DNA of 64,000 nucleotides from Paenibacillus sp. BJ-4 (GCF_020404765.1 NZ_JAIVEM010000027.1:124001-188000); one strand, 5' to 3'; shown: positions 26,311 through 35,646, numbered from the stretch's first letter. The notes: generated by a model from the letters alone, not told the origin. Program-made: numbers and translations.

Positions 26311-27205
26311 GAGAATCACCCACCTCTCGTATGAAAATTTCGTTCAGCGTAGGCTCCTTGATCTCAAAATGCTCTACATCCGTTTGCCCCAGGGCGGTTT
26401 GTAAAATCAGCTTAGCCGCATCCGGCTGTTCAATATGTAGCATCCAACCGCGGTCCATACTCTCCACACGACGTACACCGGGCAATTGCTCCAGTCCGTT
26501 CACTTCACCTGTGGTGATGAGACGAACTTTTTCTCGCGGGTAGCGGTTCTTGATTTCCTGCACACTTCCTTGCACAACTGTATTCGAACGATGCAAAATC
26601 GTAATATGGCGGCACAGCTCTTCCACATGCTCCATGCGGTGGGTCGAGAATAAAATCGCAGCTCCAGCGTCCCGCAGCTCCTTCACCGTGTCCTTCAGCA
26701 GCTCGACGTTCACGGGGTCAAGCCCGCTGAAAGCCTCGTCCAATATAAGTAACGTCGGGCGATGCACCACGGCTGCAATAAAGCCCATTTTCTGCTGGTT
26801 CCCTTTGGATAGCTCTTCAATCCGCTTATCGTAATATTCCGGTACGCCAAAGCGCTCCAGCCAGTAACGCAGGCTTTTGTCCGCCTCCTTGGCCGACATC
26901 CCGCGCAGCCTGCCCAAATAATTAATTTGCTCACTCACCTTCACCTTGGGGTATAATCCGCGCTCCTCGGGCAAATAGCCCATCGTTCGTTGAAGCTCCT
27001 TGCTGTATGGCTTGCCCTCGTATCGAATGCTTCCCCCGTCAGGATAAATCAGGCCGAGCACCATCCGCATGGTTGTCGTTTTGCCTGCTCCATTCCCCCC
27101 CAGCAGTCCGTAAATCTCTCCCCCGTTCACATTCAGCGAAATTCCGTTTACTGCTGTATAGTTTCCATATTGCTTCACAACCTCTTCCAATTTCAGCATA
27201 CTCAT
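26303..27205 (-). CDS. ABC transporter ATP-binding protein, NatA-like
   Basis: A 300-residue ATPase with Walker A GGNGAGKTT (about residue 37), signature ELSKGNQQK, Walker B LLILDEAFSGLDP and an H-loop in STHRMEH. The C-terminal DUF4162-like tail is typical of NatA-type ATPases. It overlaps the upstream ATPase gene by ATGA and the downstream permease start by eight bases, so the three are translationally coupled. It should power the permease encoded next to it. Confidence 0.9.
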   Translation of the reverse strand: MSMLKLEEVVKQYGNYTAVNGISLNVNGGEIYGLLGGNGAGKTTTMRMVLGLIYPDGGSIRYEGKPYSKELQRTMGYLPEERGLYPKVKVSEQINYLGRLRGMSAKEADKSLRYWLERFGVPEYYDKRIEELSKGNQQKMGFIAAVVHRPTLLILDEAFSGLDPVNVELLKDTVKELRDAGAAILFSTHRMEHVEELCRHITILHRSNTVVQGSVQEIKNRYPREKVRLITTGEVNGLEQLPGVRRVESMDRGWMLHIEQPDAAKLILQTALGQTDVEHFEIKEPTLNEIFIREVGDSHE

Positions 27206-28191
27206 GAATGCTCCGCCCCTTTCTTCTTCGAGAAAGTCTCTTCATTGCCCGTTAGTTGCCCCGCAACCCAATGTATTAAAATATCATCCAGCTCCAGACG
27301 CCGCACACGGATGGGACGAATACCTGCTTGCTCCAATATGGCGCTAACTTCTATCGCAGCCATCGTTACAATTCGTTGCAATCGGCCTTCGCTCTCTGTC
27401 TCTATAACCCCCGGAAGCTCTGATGCTTCCTCCGGCGTGCCCTCAAACCACATTTCCTTGCTATTTTCGAGCAGATGGTCCTTTTCCAGCTTGCCGAGCA
27501 ATCTACCTTCATGCATCAGGACAATATAATCAGCCAAGCGTTTGATTTCATCGATGATATGAGTGGCGATAATGACCGTCGTTTTGCCATTTTCCATACA
27601 ATCCCGCAGTTCCTCCAGCATAATCTTCCATGCAAAAGGATCCAGACCCGATGAAGGCTCATCCAGCAGCAATAAACGAGGATGTGGCGCCAAGGCAGCA
27701 GCCAACTCAAATTTACGTCGCTCTCCCTTGGACATACGCGATAATTTCGTATGCTGAGGAACCTGAAATCGTTCCATCATACGCTGAAAGCGTGTTTCAT
27801 CCCAGCCGGGATACCACAACGCTCGAAAGGCCGCTGCTGTTTCTGCCGTAAGTCGATCTTCCTCACGGGTCGGCTGCTCCGGCACATATCCGATCCATTG
27901 CCGCGTATCTACAGACATACCTTCCGGGTACACTTGACCGAACCAGCGAATTTCACCGAAATCCGGGTGAACAAGCTGGGTCAGCAATTGAATCAATGTG
28001 CTCTTTCCTGAACCGTTATGTCCGGCCAAAGCAAATACATACCCAGGCTCAATGGTCAAATTAATCGGTCCAATCTTCCGATTGCCCCGGGTTTTATAGA
28101 CCTGGTTCATCTCAATAACCGGTGTTTTCAACTGAATTTGCTTCGATGTTTCCACTGGTACTTCCACATGATTGTTTATATGGATCTTCAC
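27202..28191 (-). CDS. ABC transporter ATP-binding protein, YtrB-like
   Basis: A 329-residue ATPase: Walker A GHNGSGKSTL (about residue 55), signature RMSKGERRK, Walker B LLLLDEPSSGLDP, H-loop ATHIIDE. I start at GTG 28191 because AAGGAG lies about eight bases upstream; the GTG three codons earlier overlaps that site and the gntR stop. Co-encoded with a short GntR regulator, as in the ytr operon of Bacillus subtilis, where the transporter responds to cell-wall-active antibiotics. A matching function here is likely by analogy only. Confidence 0.86.
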   Translation of the reverse strand: MKIHINNHVEVPVETSKQIQLKTPVIEMNQVYKTRGNRKIGPINLTIEPGYVFALAGHNGSGKSTLIQLLTQLVHPDFGEIRWFGQVYPEGMSVDTRQWIGYVPEQPTREEDRLTAETAAAFRALWYPGWDETRFQRMMERFQVPQHTKLSRMSKGERRKFELAAALAPHPRLLLLDEPSSGLDPFAWKIMLEELRDCMENGKTTVIIATHIIDEIKRLADYIVLMHEGRLLGKLEKDHLLENSKEMWFEGTPEEASELPGVIETESEGRLQRIVTMAAIEVSAILEQAGIRPIRVRRLELDDILIHWVAGQLTGNEETFSKKKGAEHS

Positions 28192-28196
28192 GGGCG

Positions 28197-28598
28197 TCAC
28201 TCCTTCGCTTGGACTTCATACCTTTTCTTCACCATTTCTGAGAAAAGCTCCAACAATTCCTGTTCTGTCATCTGCACAGCAATGCCTGTAGCAATCGCTG
28301 TGTCCAGTGCCTCGGTCACCGCTTTGAGTCGGTAGCCTGAACGCATATCTTCCTCGACCAGAGCGACGAAGGTTCCCGTTCCCTGGCGGGTACGAAGCAA
28401 GCCTTCGTTCTCCAAATCCTGATAGACCCGCCGGACGGTGATCACACTGCAACGGAGTGTCCCTGCAAACTCCCGAATGGAGGGAAGCAGTGTTCCCGCT
28501 ACAATCTGTCCGGTTACGATGAGTGAACGAAGCTGCTTTTCAATCTGCGCATACAGCGGTTCAGCGCTATTCTCATCTATTTGCACCGGTATATTCAC
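28197..28598 (-). CDS. GntR-family regulator, YtrA subfamily
   Basis: A 133-residue regulator. The winged helix is complete (PLYAQIEKQLRSLIVTGQI, then LPSIREFAGTLRCSVITVRR), followed by only a short tail instead of a large ligand domain, the mark of the YtrA subfamily, which controls ABC transporter operons. It starts at GTG 28598 with GGGGAGAG upstream and overlaps the following ATPase gene. It probably represses its own operon through the dyad at 29429-29451. Confidence 0.9.
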   Translation of the reverse strand: MNIPVQIDENSAEPLYAQIEKQLRSLIVTGQIVAGTLLPSIREFAGTLRCSVITVRRVYQDLENEGLLRTRQGTGTFVALVEEDMRSGYRLKAVTEALDTAIATGIAVQMTEQELLELFSEMVKKRYEVQAKE

Positions 28599-28637
28599 CT
28601 ACTTCTCTCCCCTCTCTGTACTCTCTTCCACATAGCG

Positions 28638-29357
28638 CTATGCCAGATCACGCTTGATAAGCTTGCGTAGTGTGATTCGATAGGACACAAGCATACCAAT
28701 AACCCCTGCCGCCAGCGCTCCCCACATCACGGGGGACAATAGCTGCCATTCCTTACTATAAAATGCCGTTATGGATACCAGATTCGCACCATATATACGA
28801 ACTACAATCGCAACTATTCCGCAAATCAGCATAATGACCAAGGATAGCCAGAAGTACGCCTTCCCTTTTTTAAGAAACTCCAAATACATATAAATAGCGT
28901 GAATGAGCATTCCGAACCCTATCCAGGTAAGGGCAAACGATAGAATAAATCCTGTGCCAGCATATACCCGCAGCGTACCTGATACCGTGAACAGAATAGT
29001 AAAAAATACTACCCCATTCACGATAAACGCTAAAATCGCCTGTTGAATTCGACTTATAATGACCGCACTCACCGGGATGGGCAATATGCGGAGAAAAGCC
29101 AGCATATGTGTATAGGAGTCTTCCTGCAAATATTTAAATGTACGACGGTTATAAATGAATCCAAGAAACGGAATCAGCACCAGCATGACGAAATCGGCTG
29201 CCGGATTTAAAGCACCACTCTTACCTAGCTGCATACTAACAACAAAACTAAGTGTAAAACCCAGATACATAATAAAAAGTAACGTCCACAATGATGCATA
29301 TGGATTATTGCGTAAATCTTGACGGGTAATTGTCCAAGCCTGCTTCATGATTGCCAT
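28638..29357 (-). CDS. Integral membrane protein, ABC permease-like
   Basis: A 239-residue protein with six predicted transmembrane segments (for example SLWTLLFIMYLGFTLSFVVS near the start and WLSLVIMLICGIVAIVVRI later). It is the first gene of the leftward operon with gntR, two ATPases and the NatB-like permease. It has no strong named motif but is probably the permease for the YtrB-like ATPase. GGATGAG precedes the ATG at 29357. Confidence 0.75.
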   Translation of the reverse strand: MAIMKQAWTITRQDLRNNPYASLWTLLFIMYLGFTLSFVVSMQLGKSGALNPAADFVMLVLIPFLGFIYNRRTFKYLQEDSYTHMLAFLRILPIPVSAVIISRIQQAILAFIVNGVVFFTILFTVSGTLRVYAGTGFILSFALTWIGFGMLIHAIYMYLEFLKKGKAYFWLSLVIMLICGIVAIVVRIYGANLVSITAFYSKEWQLLSPVMWGALAAGVIGMLVSYRITLRKLIKRDLA

Positions 29358-29428
29358 TTCTCATCCTGATCCCTTCTGCACTGTCTGTAATGACTGTCTC
29401 AGCCTCTTTATAAGTTCTAAGGACCATC

Positions 29429-29451
29429 ACAGTAATCAGTGTTATTACTGT
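29429..29451. promoter_or_regulatory. Perfect dyad, probable GntR operator
   Basis: ACAGTAAT-cagtgtt-ATTACTGT, eight-base arms with a seven-base spacer, lies about 17 bases downstream of the -10 box of the ABC operon promoter. It is the right place and size for the YtrA-type repressor encoded in the same operon. Confidence 0.6.
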
Positions 29452-29467
29452 ATATATCTTTATGCAC

Positions 29468-29497
29468 AGTATATAAACTATAAAGCACACCTGTCAA
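29468..29497 (-). promoter_or_regulatory. Sigma-A-type promoter of the GntR/ABC operon
   Basis: On the minus strand TTGACA (29492-29497) and TATACT (29468-29473) are 18 bases apart, leading toward the operon start at 29357. The dyad operator follows immediately downstream. Confidence 0.6.
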
Positions 29498-29511
29498 CGT
29501 TAAAAATTAAA

Positions 29512-29529
29512 TTGTGCGTACAATCACAA
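29512..29529. promoter_or_regulatory. Rex-like operator upstream of the DUF1858/DUF438 genes
   Basis: TTGTG-cgtacaat-CACAA has the 18-base length and TTGTG/CACAA ends of the Rex consensus (TTGTGAAnnnnTTCACAA), but lacks the inner AA/TT. It is about 65 bases before the start at 29593. Rex senses the NADH/NAD+ ratio, which would suit genes used at low oxygen. Confidence 0.45.
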
Positions 29530-29592
29530 AGGCTCGCCACAACCTATGCTACCCTGTAACTGATAAACGTTCTCACTAAAGGGGATGAGCCA

Positions 29593-29820
29593 ATGGATAA
29601 GATACTGCATTGGGATGAGCCAATATTTAACCTTGTTAGTCGGCATCCCGAAGTGAAGAGCATTATGGTAGAGCTTGGTTTTCAAGATATCGCCAAGCCT
29701 GGCATGCTGCAAACCGCGGGACGTTTTATGACACTGTCCAAAGGAATTGCATTAAAAAAAATAAGCATGGAGACCGTGCAGCGGACGTTTTTGCAGCATG
29801 GTTTTACCATTCAAAAATAA
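29593..29820 (+). CDS. DUF1858-domain protein
   Basis: A 75-residue protein matching the small DUF1858 family: an N-terminal segment with the active-looking phrase NLVSRHPEV, then QDIAKPGMLQTAGRFMTL with the conserved R-x-M-TL ending. DUF1858 proteins are commonly encoded with DUF438 hemerythrin/PAS proteins, as here, 14 bases downstream. AAGGGGATGAG precedes the ATG. Function is unknown; members are found in anaerobes and facultative anaerobes and may be linked to nitric oxide or redox sensing. Confidence 0.82.
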   Translation: MDKILHWDEPIFNLVSRHPEVKSIMVELGFQDIAKPGMLQTAGRFMTLSKGIALKKISMETVQRTFLQHGFTIQK

Positions 29821-29834
29821 AGGAGATAAAGATC

Positions 29835-31094
29835 ATGAGCGAGCTGATTAACAACCGTGAACATACTGCGCAGGAATTAACAGAACGTCAACAAACCCTG
29901 AAAGAAATTATCAAAGAATTACATGCCGGGAAAAGCGTGGAGGAGGTCAAAGCGCGCTTCGCAGAGGCAGTGGGCGGAGTCAGCGTGGCTGAAATTTCAG
30001 CCATGGAGCATGCATTGATGACCGAGGAGGGAATCCCCGTGTCGGAAGTCCAGCGTCTCTGTTCCGTGCATACGTCAATATTCAAGGGCTCGATTGAGGA
30101 TATTCACCGTCCTTCAGGACCGGAGGAACAGCCGGGTCACCCCGTTCATACATTCAAGCTGGAAAACCGCGAGATCGAACGGCTGGTCAACTTCAAGCTG
30201 GCACTGCACGCAGACCAATTTCAAAAAGAGGACAGCCCCAAGATTATTTACAAGCTGCTGGAGGATTTAAGTCTGCTGCTGGATCTCGACAAGCACTACA
30301 GCCGTAAAGAAAATTTGGTCTTTCCGTATTTGGAACGCTACGGAATATTCGGCCCAACCAAAGTCATGTGGGGAGTGGATGACGGCATTCGTGACGCCAT
30401 CAAGGAGGCAAAGAATCTGCTCACCCAATATAACGGAGATCGTGAGCTGATCGGGAAGGCGCTTGCCCATATCATAAGCGAAGTCAACGAAATGATATTC
30501 AAGGAAGAGAATATTTTACTGCCGATGGCACTTGGTAAGCTAACTGAGGATGAATGGCTGAAAATAGCTCGGGAAAGTGCGGAAATCGGCTTCTGCCTGA
30601 CCGCTCCCGAACGGGAATGGATACCCGCGCGGGCAGAGGAGCCTGTAGAAGCCCTTGAGCAAAAGGAAGGTGAATCAGGAACGCCGCAGGGCTTCGTGCG
30701 ATTCGAGACTGGCATTGTATCCGTGCAACAATTGGAGCTGCTGCTGAATCATCTCCCTGTTGATCTGACCTTTATAGATGAAAATGATGTTGTCCGCTAT
30801 TTCTCACATGGCAAAGAACGGATCTTCGCCCGTACAAAGGCTGTCATTGGTCGTACCGTACAAAATTGCCACCCGCCGCAAAGCGTGCATGTCGTTGAGA
30901 AGCTGCTGGAGGATTTTAAGGCCGGTCGCAAGGATGCTGAGGATTTTTGGATACCGATTAAGGATAAGTTTGTCTATATCCGCTATTTTGCCATCCGTGA
31001 TGCTGAAGGCCGCTATATGGGAACGCTGGAATTCACGCAAAATATCGCGCCTATCCGTGCCCTGGAAGGACAAAAGCGAATTCTATCCGAGTAG
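29835..31094 (+). CDS. DUF438 protein with hemerythrin-like and PAS domains
   Basis: A 419-residue protein. The N-terminal DUF438 region (about 1-90) is followed by a hemerythrin-like helical bundle with likely iron ligands in GHPVHTFKLEN (about 101-110), HYSRKENLVFPYLERYG and EVNEMIFKEENILLP. A PAS-type sensor occupies the C-terminus (about 295-415; HLPVDLTFIDENDVVRYFSH). The combination suggests an oxygen, nitric oxide or redox sensor. It is co-transcribed with the DUF1858 gene and ends 12 bases inside the convergent GNAT gene. Confidence 0.88.
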   Translation: MSELINNREHTAQELTERQQTLKEIIKELHAGKSVEEVKARFAEAVGGVSVAEISAMEHALMTEEGIPVSEVQRLCSVHTSIFKGSIEDIHRPSGPEEQPGHPVHTFKLENREIERLVNFKLALHADQFQKEDSPKIIYKLLEDLSLLLDLDKHYSRKENLVFPYLERYGIFGPTKVMWGVDDGIRDAIKEAKNLLTQYNGDRELIGKALAHIISEVNEMIFKEENILLPMALGKLTEDEWLKIARESAEIGFCLTAPEREWIPARAEEPVEALEQKEGESGTPQGFVRFETGIVSVQQLELLLNHLPVDLTFIDENDVVRYFSHGKERIFARTKAVIGRTVQNCHPPQSVHVVEKLLEDFKAGRKDAEDFWIPIKDKFVYIRYFAIRDAEGRYMGTLEFTQNIAPIRALEGQKRILSE

Positions 31095-31595
31095 TTCCCA
31101 GCCATAAGCTACCATGTTCAGATTTTTGCCACCTATTTGGATAAGATGGTGTTCAACTACAAGCTTGGCCCCCAGCCTTTCATAAAAAGTACACGCTGGA
31201 TTATCCGCTAACACCCACACGATCGCGGAGTGAACATGGCTACTATTGAAATGCTGCAATAGATGCATAAATAGCTCCTTCCCAAACCCCAAATTATGGT
31301 ATTCTTTTAAAACATAAATGGCCGTTAATTCTCCCCCATATGGGGGATATTCACCTGACTTTTCCGGACCCCCGCTTACGAATCCGATAATTTCCCCCAT
31401 CTCATTTTCCACAACATATGCCAGATGACCATCTTGACTGCAAAGATTCGCTTCCCACAATTCTGTTCTTTGCTCATAGGAAAGCTGTTCCAAAACCTCG
31501 TCAGGCATTATATTTTTGTACGTCGTTCTCCAGCAATCCACATGCACCTTGGCGATGTCCGCGGCATCTGCTATCGTCGCTTCCCTGATCATCAT
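31083..31595 (-). CDS. GNAT-family N-acetyltransferase
   Basis: A 170-residue acetyltransferase with the GNAT core: YVVENEMGEIIGFVSGG, the acetyl-CoA loop in LKEYHNLGFGKELFMHLL (Q/R-x-x-G-x-G/A region read as HNLGFG) and FYERLGAK near the end. The substrate is not evident. It is convergent with the DUF438 gene, with overlapping ends. TAGGAG precedes ATG 31595. Confidence 0.88.
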   Translation of the reverse strand: MMIREATIADAADIAKVHVDCWRTTYKNIMPDEVLEQLSYEQRTELWEANLCSQDGHLAYVVENEMGEIIGFVSGGPEKSGEYPPYGGELTAIYVLKEYHNLGFGKELFMHLLQHFNSSHVHSAIVWVLADNPACTFYERLGAKLVVEHHLIQIGGKNLNMVAYGWELLG

Positions 31596-31747
31596 TTGGT
31601 TCCCACTCCTATTTCCAATATTATGCTTTCTATTCTATCGACGAGCCAAATCTTGATCTATAATAAGAATATTCATTGTCATTGTTTAGTAAAGTTCGAT
31701 ATTACAACAGCACTCATACGACTCAGTTTTCATTTGGAGGATTCGAC

Positions 31748-33055
31748 TTGAATAAAATCGTTTTATTTTACGTTCCGCTTGGCATTTCGTCTTTGATTGC
31801 CGCACTAACGCATGTGATCGTTAATGCCGTGCTCGCGCGTTCAGAACATCCTTCATTTACATTAAGCAGCTATGCGGTCGCCGTCAGCCTGTGCCTGCTG
31901 CTGGAAACCCCCTTAACCGCCGTTCGCCAAATGACCACGAAATTCGGCTATGACCGCAAGTCGATTCATTCTATTGGCATTTTATGTGCGTTCGTAGCGG
32001 TAGCTGTACTGATCGTTGGCTGGAGTATCGGGCTGACACCCATAGGGAATCTGGTCTTTCAGTATGTATTCGGCGTATCTCCGGCATTGATCGAACCTAC
32101 CAAGAACGTATTTCAGGTTCTTACTTTACTATACATACTAGTTGCTGTCCGTAACATTTATCAGGGACTGATCATCAACAAGCATCGAACCGCATGGATG
32201 ACATTCAGCTCGTCCATACGTATTGTCGTGATGCTGCTCGCATCCTGGTTATTAATCCATGCAGGCTGGACGAATGACGGACGGGTCGGGGCTGCCATTT
32301 TTATTGCAGGTATCTTCATTGAGCTGGTCGTCACCTTTTTAGAAGGACGGATTTTAAAAGGAAAGCTGCCGACTGACAACGGAGAACAAACCATCCAGCA
32401 TGCCAAACATTTGCTCCCTTTTTACCTTCCTTTGCTGTATTCGGCGCTGGTGCTGGTGATTCTGAATCCTTCCATACAAGCTGCGCTGAACAATACATCA
32501 GACCCGCTTTTGGCCGTGGCCTCCTTCTCCGTAGCCCTGCAAATTTTGAATTTGTTCGTCTGGTTTTGCAGTTCATTACATCAGATTGTCATTCAGTTTT
32601 ATACGTCCAAGCGCCGGGGGGTTCTGATATTTTTGAGCTTTTTGTCCGTCCTGTCGCCGTTGCTGCTGCTGTCGTTATCCTTCGGTTTTGCAGGTGACCC
32701 TGTGTTGCGGAATGTATTAGGATTGGAAGGGGAGCTGTTGCTGGAAACCAGAGGGCTGCTTCGCATATTGGCTGTCTATGTTGCATTTTATCCGTGGGTA
32801 GAATATTTTATTGGGCGGTCGATATTGACCGGCAATACCAAACCCATCTTCATCAGCAGGCTGTTTTCTGTAGGCCTTGCGATTCTCGCCCTGATCCTGT
32901 GTATCTGTTTTTTTCCGGGACTGGACGGCAAAGTGGCTGGAATTGTGATGGCCGTTTCCTCCCCCATTGAGCTGAGTATCTATCTGTTGCTCTATCGAAA
33001 AATATCAATGAACACCATGCAAAATGTCCAGGTACACCCTGGAGAATCATCCTGA
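31748..33055 (+). CDS. MATE-like multidrug/polysaccharide-export family membrane protein
   Basis: A 435-residue protein with about twelve hydrophobic segments. Two halves of six helices each and the opening FYVPLGISSLIAALTHVIVN resemble the MATE-like/ANKH branch of the MOP flippase superfamily. It probably exports a small molecule or lipid-linked compound. The start is TTG 31748, with GGAGGA six bases upstream; the ATG 24 codons earlier has no ribosome binding site. The gene stands alone between convergent neighbours. Confidence 0.75.
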   Translation: MNKIVLFYVPLGISSLIAALTHVIVNAVLARSEHPSFTLSSYAVAVSLCLLLETPLTAVRQMTTKFGYDRKSIHSIGILCAFVAVAVLIVGWSIGLTPIGNLVFQYVFGVSPALIEPTKNVFQVLTLLYILVAVRNIYQGLIINKHRTAWMTFSSSIRIVVMLLASWLLIHAGWTNDGRVGAAIFIAGIFIELVVTFLEGRILKGKLPTDNGEQTIQHAKHLLPFYLPLLYSALVLVILNPSIQAALNNTSDPLLAVASFSVALQILNLFVWFCSSLHQIVIQFYTSKRRGVLIFLSFLSVLSPLLLLSLSFGFAGDPVLRNVLGLEGELLLETRGLLRILAVYVAFYPWVEYFIGRSILTGNTKPIFISRLFSVGLAILALILCICFFPGLDGKVAGIVMAVSSPIELSIYLLLYRKISMNTMQNVQVHPGESS

Positions 33056-33124
33056 GAAAAAATTCACTTAGAGAGCCTTATGCAAAGAAAAAGCACATTG
33101 GACTCCCTAAGGCACACCAATCCT

Positions 33125-33874
33125 TTACGAGGTCAAAATGTATGGGCCGTTCTTCGTGATCGCAATCGTATGCTCGTATTGTGCGCCCCAGCTGCCGTCG
33201 GCCGTGCTGATGGTCCAACCATCATCGCCCCACAGCACGGCTCCTTCGGTTCCAAGGGTAAATACCGGCTCGATGGTAATGACCATTCCCTCACGCAGTG
33301 GTAATCCCGTTCTGGGACGACCATAATGAAGAACTTCCGGCGGCTCATGCATCTGGCGGCCAATACCATGCCCGATCAAAGGCTTGACGATGCCAAAACG
33401 CCTCCAGCCTGCCGCTTTTTCCACTGCGTGCCCGATATCCCCCAACGTCTTCCCCGGACGGGCAACCTCGATTCCCCGCATCAACGCCTTATGGGTTTGC
33501 CGTAACAGCCGCTCGACCGGACGACTGACGTTACCTACCGCATAAGTCCACCCCCGGTCGGCCAACCAGCCGTCCTTGTTGACCACAATATCAATGGTCA
33601 CAATATCCCCATCATGCAGCACTCGTTCCGAGGGGAAGCCATGACATACGACCTCGTTGACCGAAGCACAGGTTGCATAAGGAAAGCCTTTATAGCCCTT
33701 TTGTTCTGGTGTAGCTCCGCGTTTGCTCAAAAATTGTTCCACCCATGCATCAATTTCAAGCGTTGTGATTCCCGGAAGAATACGACTCTCCAGCGCACGA
33801 TGGCAATCAGCCAAAATGCGTCCGGCTTCTCTCATATAACCGATTTCCTCCGGTGTTCGTATCGCCACCTCCAT
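33125..33874 (-). CDS. map: Methionine aminopeptidase type I
   Basis: A 249-residue enzyme that removes the initiator methionine. Metal ligands are visible: two aspartates in TIDIVVNKDGWLAD, histidine in GHGIGRQMHEPP, glutamate in TIEPVFTLG and the last glutamate in YEHTIAIT. I start at ATG 33874, nine bases after AAAAGGAGGCG. It stands alone, not in the secY-infA ribosomal operon, so it is probably a second, paralogous enzyme. Confidence 0.93.
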   Translation of the reverse strand: MEVAIRTPEEIGYMREAGRILADCHRALESRILPGITTLEIDAWVEQFLSKRGATPEQKGYKGFPYATCASVNEVVCHGFPSERVLHDGDIVTIDIVVNKDGWLADRGWTYAVGNVSRPVERLLRQTHKALMRGIEVARPGKTLGDIGHAVEKAAGWRRFGIVKPLIGHGIGRQMHEPPEVLHYGRPRTGLPLREGMVITIEPVFTLGTEGAVLWGDDGWTISTADGSWGAQYEHTIAITKNGPYILTS

Positions 33875-33940
33875 GGGAATTCGCCTCCTTTTGCACATAC
33901 AATTTCACTAAACCTATCCCATTGTATGCAAGACGAATAC

Positions 33941-33974
33941 AAAAAAACCGTCTCCTCTGTGGATAGACGGTTTA
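33941..33974 (-). terminator. Terminator after the 62-residue hypothetical gene
   Basis: AAACCGTC and GACGGTTT form an eight-base stem; on the minus strand it is followed by TTTTTTT. It lies downstream of the gene ending at 34014. Confidence 0.75.
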
Positions 33975-34013
33975 TAAAAGGCGTGTTTCTAGTTTAGCGG
34001 GTAATCGTACCCT

Positions 34014-34202
34014 TTAAGATACTGAAGAATTCATGCGACCGAGTTCGTTTTCCACCACCATGGTCAACTCTTCCTCATACCCTCCTGTAATCCGGTATTT
34101 TCGCACATATTCCTTTACAAATTTTTTGGGATCCTTAGGCCGGAAAATTCGAGTCATTTCCCGCAGACTTTCCTTTACTTCATTGTGACCTTTCGTTGCC
34201 AT
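34014..34202 (-). CDS. Small hypothetical protein
   Basis: A 62-residue basic protein read from ATG 34202, which follows GGGAGGGAG. It contains FRPKDPKKFVKEYVRKYRI and a glutamate-rich helix. No family was recognised. It has its own downstream terminator. The 360-base gap to the next gene (34203-34565) holds only a small hairpin, ATGCCTT-aggc-AAGGCAT near 34312. Confidence 0.55.
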   Translation of the reverse strand: MATKGHNEVKESLREMTRIFRPKDPKKFVKEYVRKYRITGGYEEELTMVVENELGRMNSSVS

Positions 34203-34565
34203 GTAACTCCCTCCCAAAACGTTGAAAATAAGTGCTCCGTTGAAGAGAATGCCGAAAAGTATAGATGTCCTTATGCAGTGAAGTAGTATGTCTAATGCAG
34301 CTTAGGTCGGGAATGCCTTAGGCAAGGCATGTACCTGACACTATTATTAACCGATCTTCGTTTGGCTGAATCACTACCCCATTATAACATATTCAGATAC
34401 AGCTTTCAGCTTTCCAGCAAATTTACATTGCTTTTACCTATCTTTTACGCTTCATGTTATTTGGAATAACTATCTAGCTGGTTCACAGAGGCATACGTTA
34501 TTTATCGGCTTTTGGAGTGTATGTGTTTGGGGTAAAATAAATAAACATAACAAGGAGGGAAAAGG

Positions 34566-35603
34566 ATGCGCCGCTATACTCCGTTGTTCACCGCCCCAAT
34601 CGCCCGCCTGTCTGACCTGAATACCGGAACCTGTGAGGAGGAGGGCGTCAATGCCTCCCTGCTCGATCAGACTGACCGCGAAATTCAGGAAAAGTTTACT
34701 AAAATGCGCAGCTTCCTGTTGCTTCGCCGTGGCAAGCTGATCTGGGAACGCTATTACAACGGACACGAAGCAAGCGCTCTGAATGATCTGCGATCCGCGA
34801 CCAAAAGCTTCACTTCCACACTCATCGGTATTGCCATGGCACGTGGCGATATGCCTGGGCCGGAGACAGCTGTGCATAAGCTGTTGCCAGATTACCTGCC
34901 GCGGCGAGAGGATCCGCTACTGGAGCGGATTACGATTCGCCATCTGCTGACGATGACGTCCGGCCTGTATTGGCAGACAGGCAAAAAGCTTGGCGAGGCT
35001 TTTATCCGCCGTTTTCATCGCAGTAAAAGCTGGCCGTCCTTTGCCCTGCGCCTGCCTGTGCAGGCAGATCAACTAGGCGTTTTCCAATACCGCAGTGTGG
35101 ATTCGCATCTGTTGTCCGTACTGCTGACACAATGCTGTGGAACGGACGCCTATACGTACGCGCTACAACATCTCTTCAAGCCGTTAGGTTTTGGGAAAAG
35201 TGGATGGGCTCAAGACCCTGAGGGTTATACTATGGGGCATATCGGTCTGTATCTCACATCACGTGACATGGCTAAATTCGGTGATTGCTGCCTTCATCAA
35301 GGCTCCTCGAACGGACAGGAGCTGCTCCCGGCCGATTGGCTGCGTCAAGCGACGCAGCGCCAGGTTGAAGGCTATCCGGAATTCGGAGACTACGGATTTC
35401 AATGGTGGACCGGACGACTCCATGGCATCGACTACGCATGTGCGCACGGACATGGAGGACAGCAAATTTATCTTGTGCCTGAAGCCGATGCAGTCGTGGT
35501 ATTTACAGCAGACAGCAAGGTCAGCCGTTGGAAAAATCCGCGCTCACTACTGGAGCGCTACATTTTGCCAGCCATATCCTCCCTCAACCTGGAACGTTCC
35601 TGA
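34566..35603 (+). CDS. Serine hydrolase of the beta-lactamase class C family
   Basis: A 345-residue protein with the three serine hydrolase motifs: S-A-T-K in LRSATKSFTS (about residue 78), Y-R-S in FQYRSVDSH (about 178) and HGHGGQ (about 298, the HxG motif). Members include beta-lactamases, D-alanyl-D-alanine carboxypeptidases and esterases. There is no signal peptide, so a cytoplasmic esterase or peptidase role is likelier than antibiotic resistance. AAGGAGGG precedes the ATG. It is 43 bases upstream of a glycosyltransferase gene. Confidence 0.88.
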   Translation: MRRYTPLFTAPIARLSDLNTGTCEEEGVNASLLDQTDREIQEKFTKMRSFLLLRRGKLIWERYYNGHEASALNDLRSATKSFTSTLIGIAMARGDMPGPETAVHKLLPDYLPRREDPLLERITIRHLLTMTSGLYWQTGKKLGEAFIRRFHRSKSWPSFALRLPVQADQLGVFQYRSVDSHLLSVLLTQCCGTDAYTYALQHLFKPLGFGKSGWAQDPEGYTMGHIGLYLTSRDMAKFGDCCLHQGSSNGQELLPADWLRQATQRQVEGYPEFGDYGFQWWTGRLHGIDYACAHGHGGQQIYLVPEADAVVVFTADSKVSRWKNPRSLLERYILPAISSLNLERS

Positions 35604-35646
35604 AATGAGCTTTATGCGCTTATTGAATAATAGGGGGCTAAACATC

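Noticed and set aside
35191..35646. Long open frame upstream of the glycosyltransferase start
   Set aside because: It overlaps the well-supported serine hydrolase gene in another frame and lacks a ribosome binding site; the family start is at 35647.
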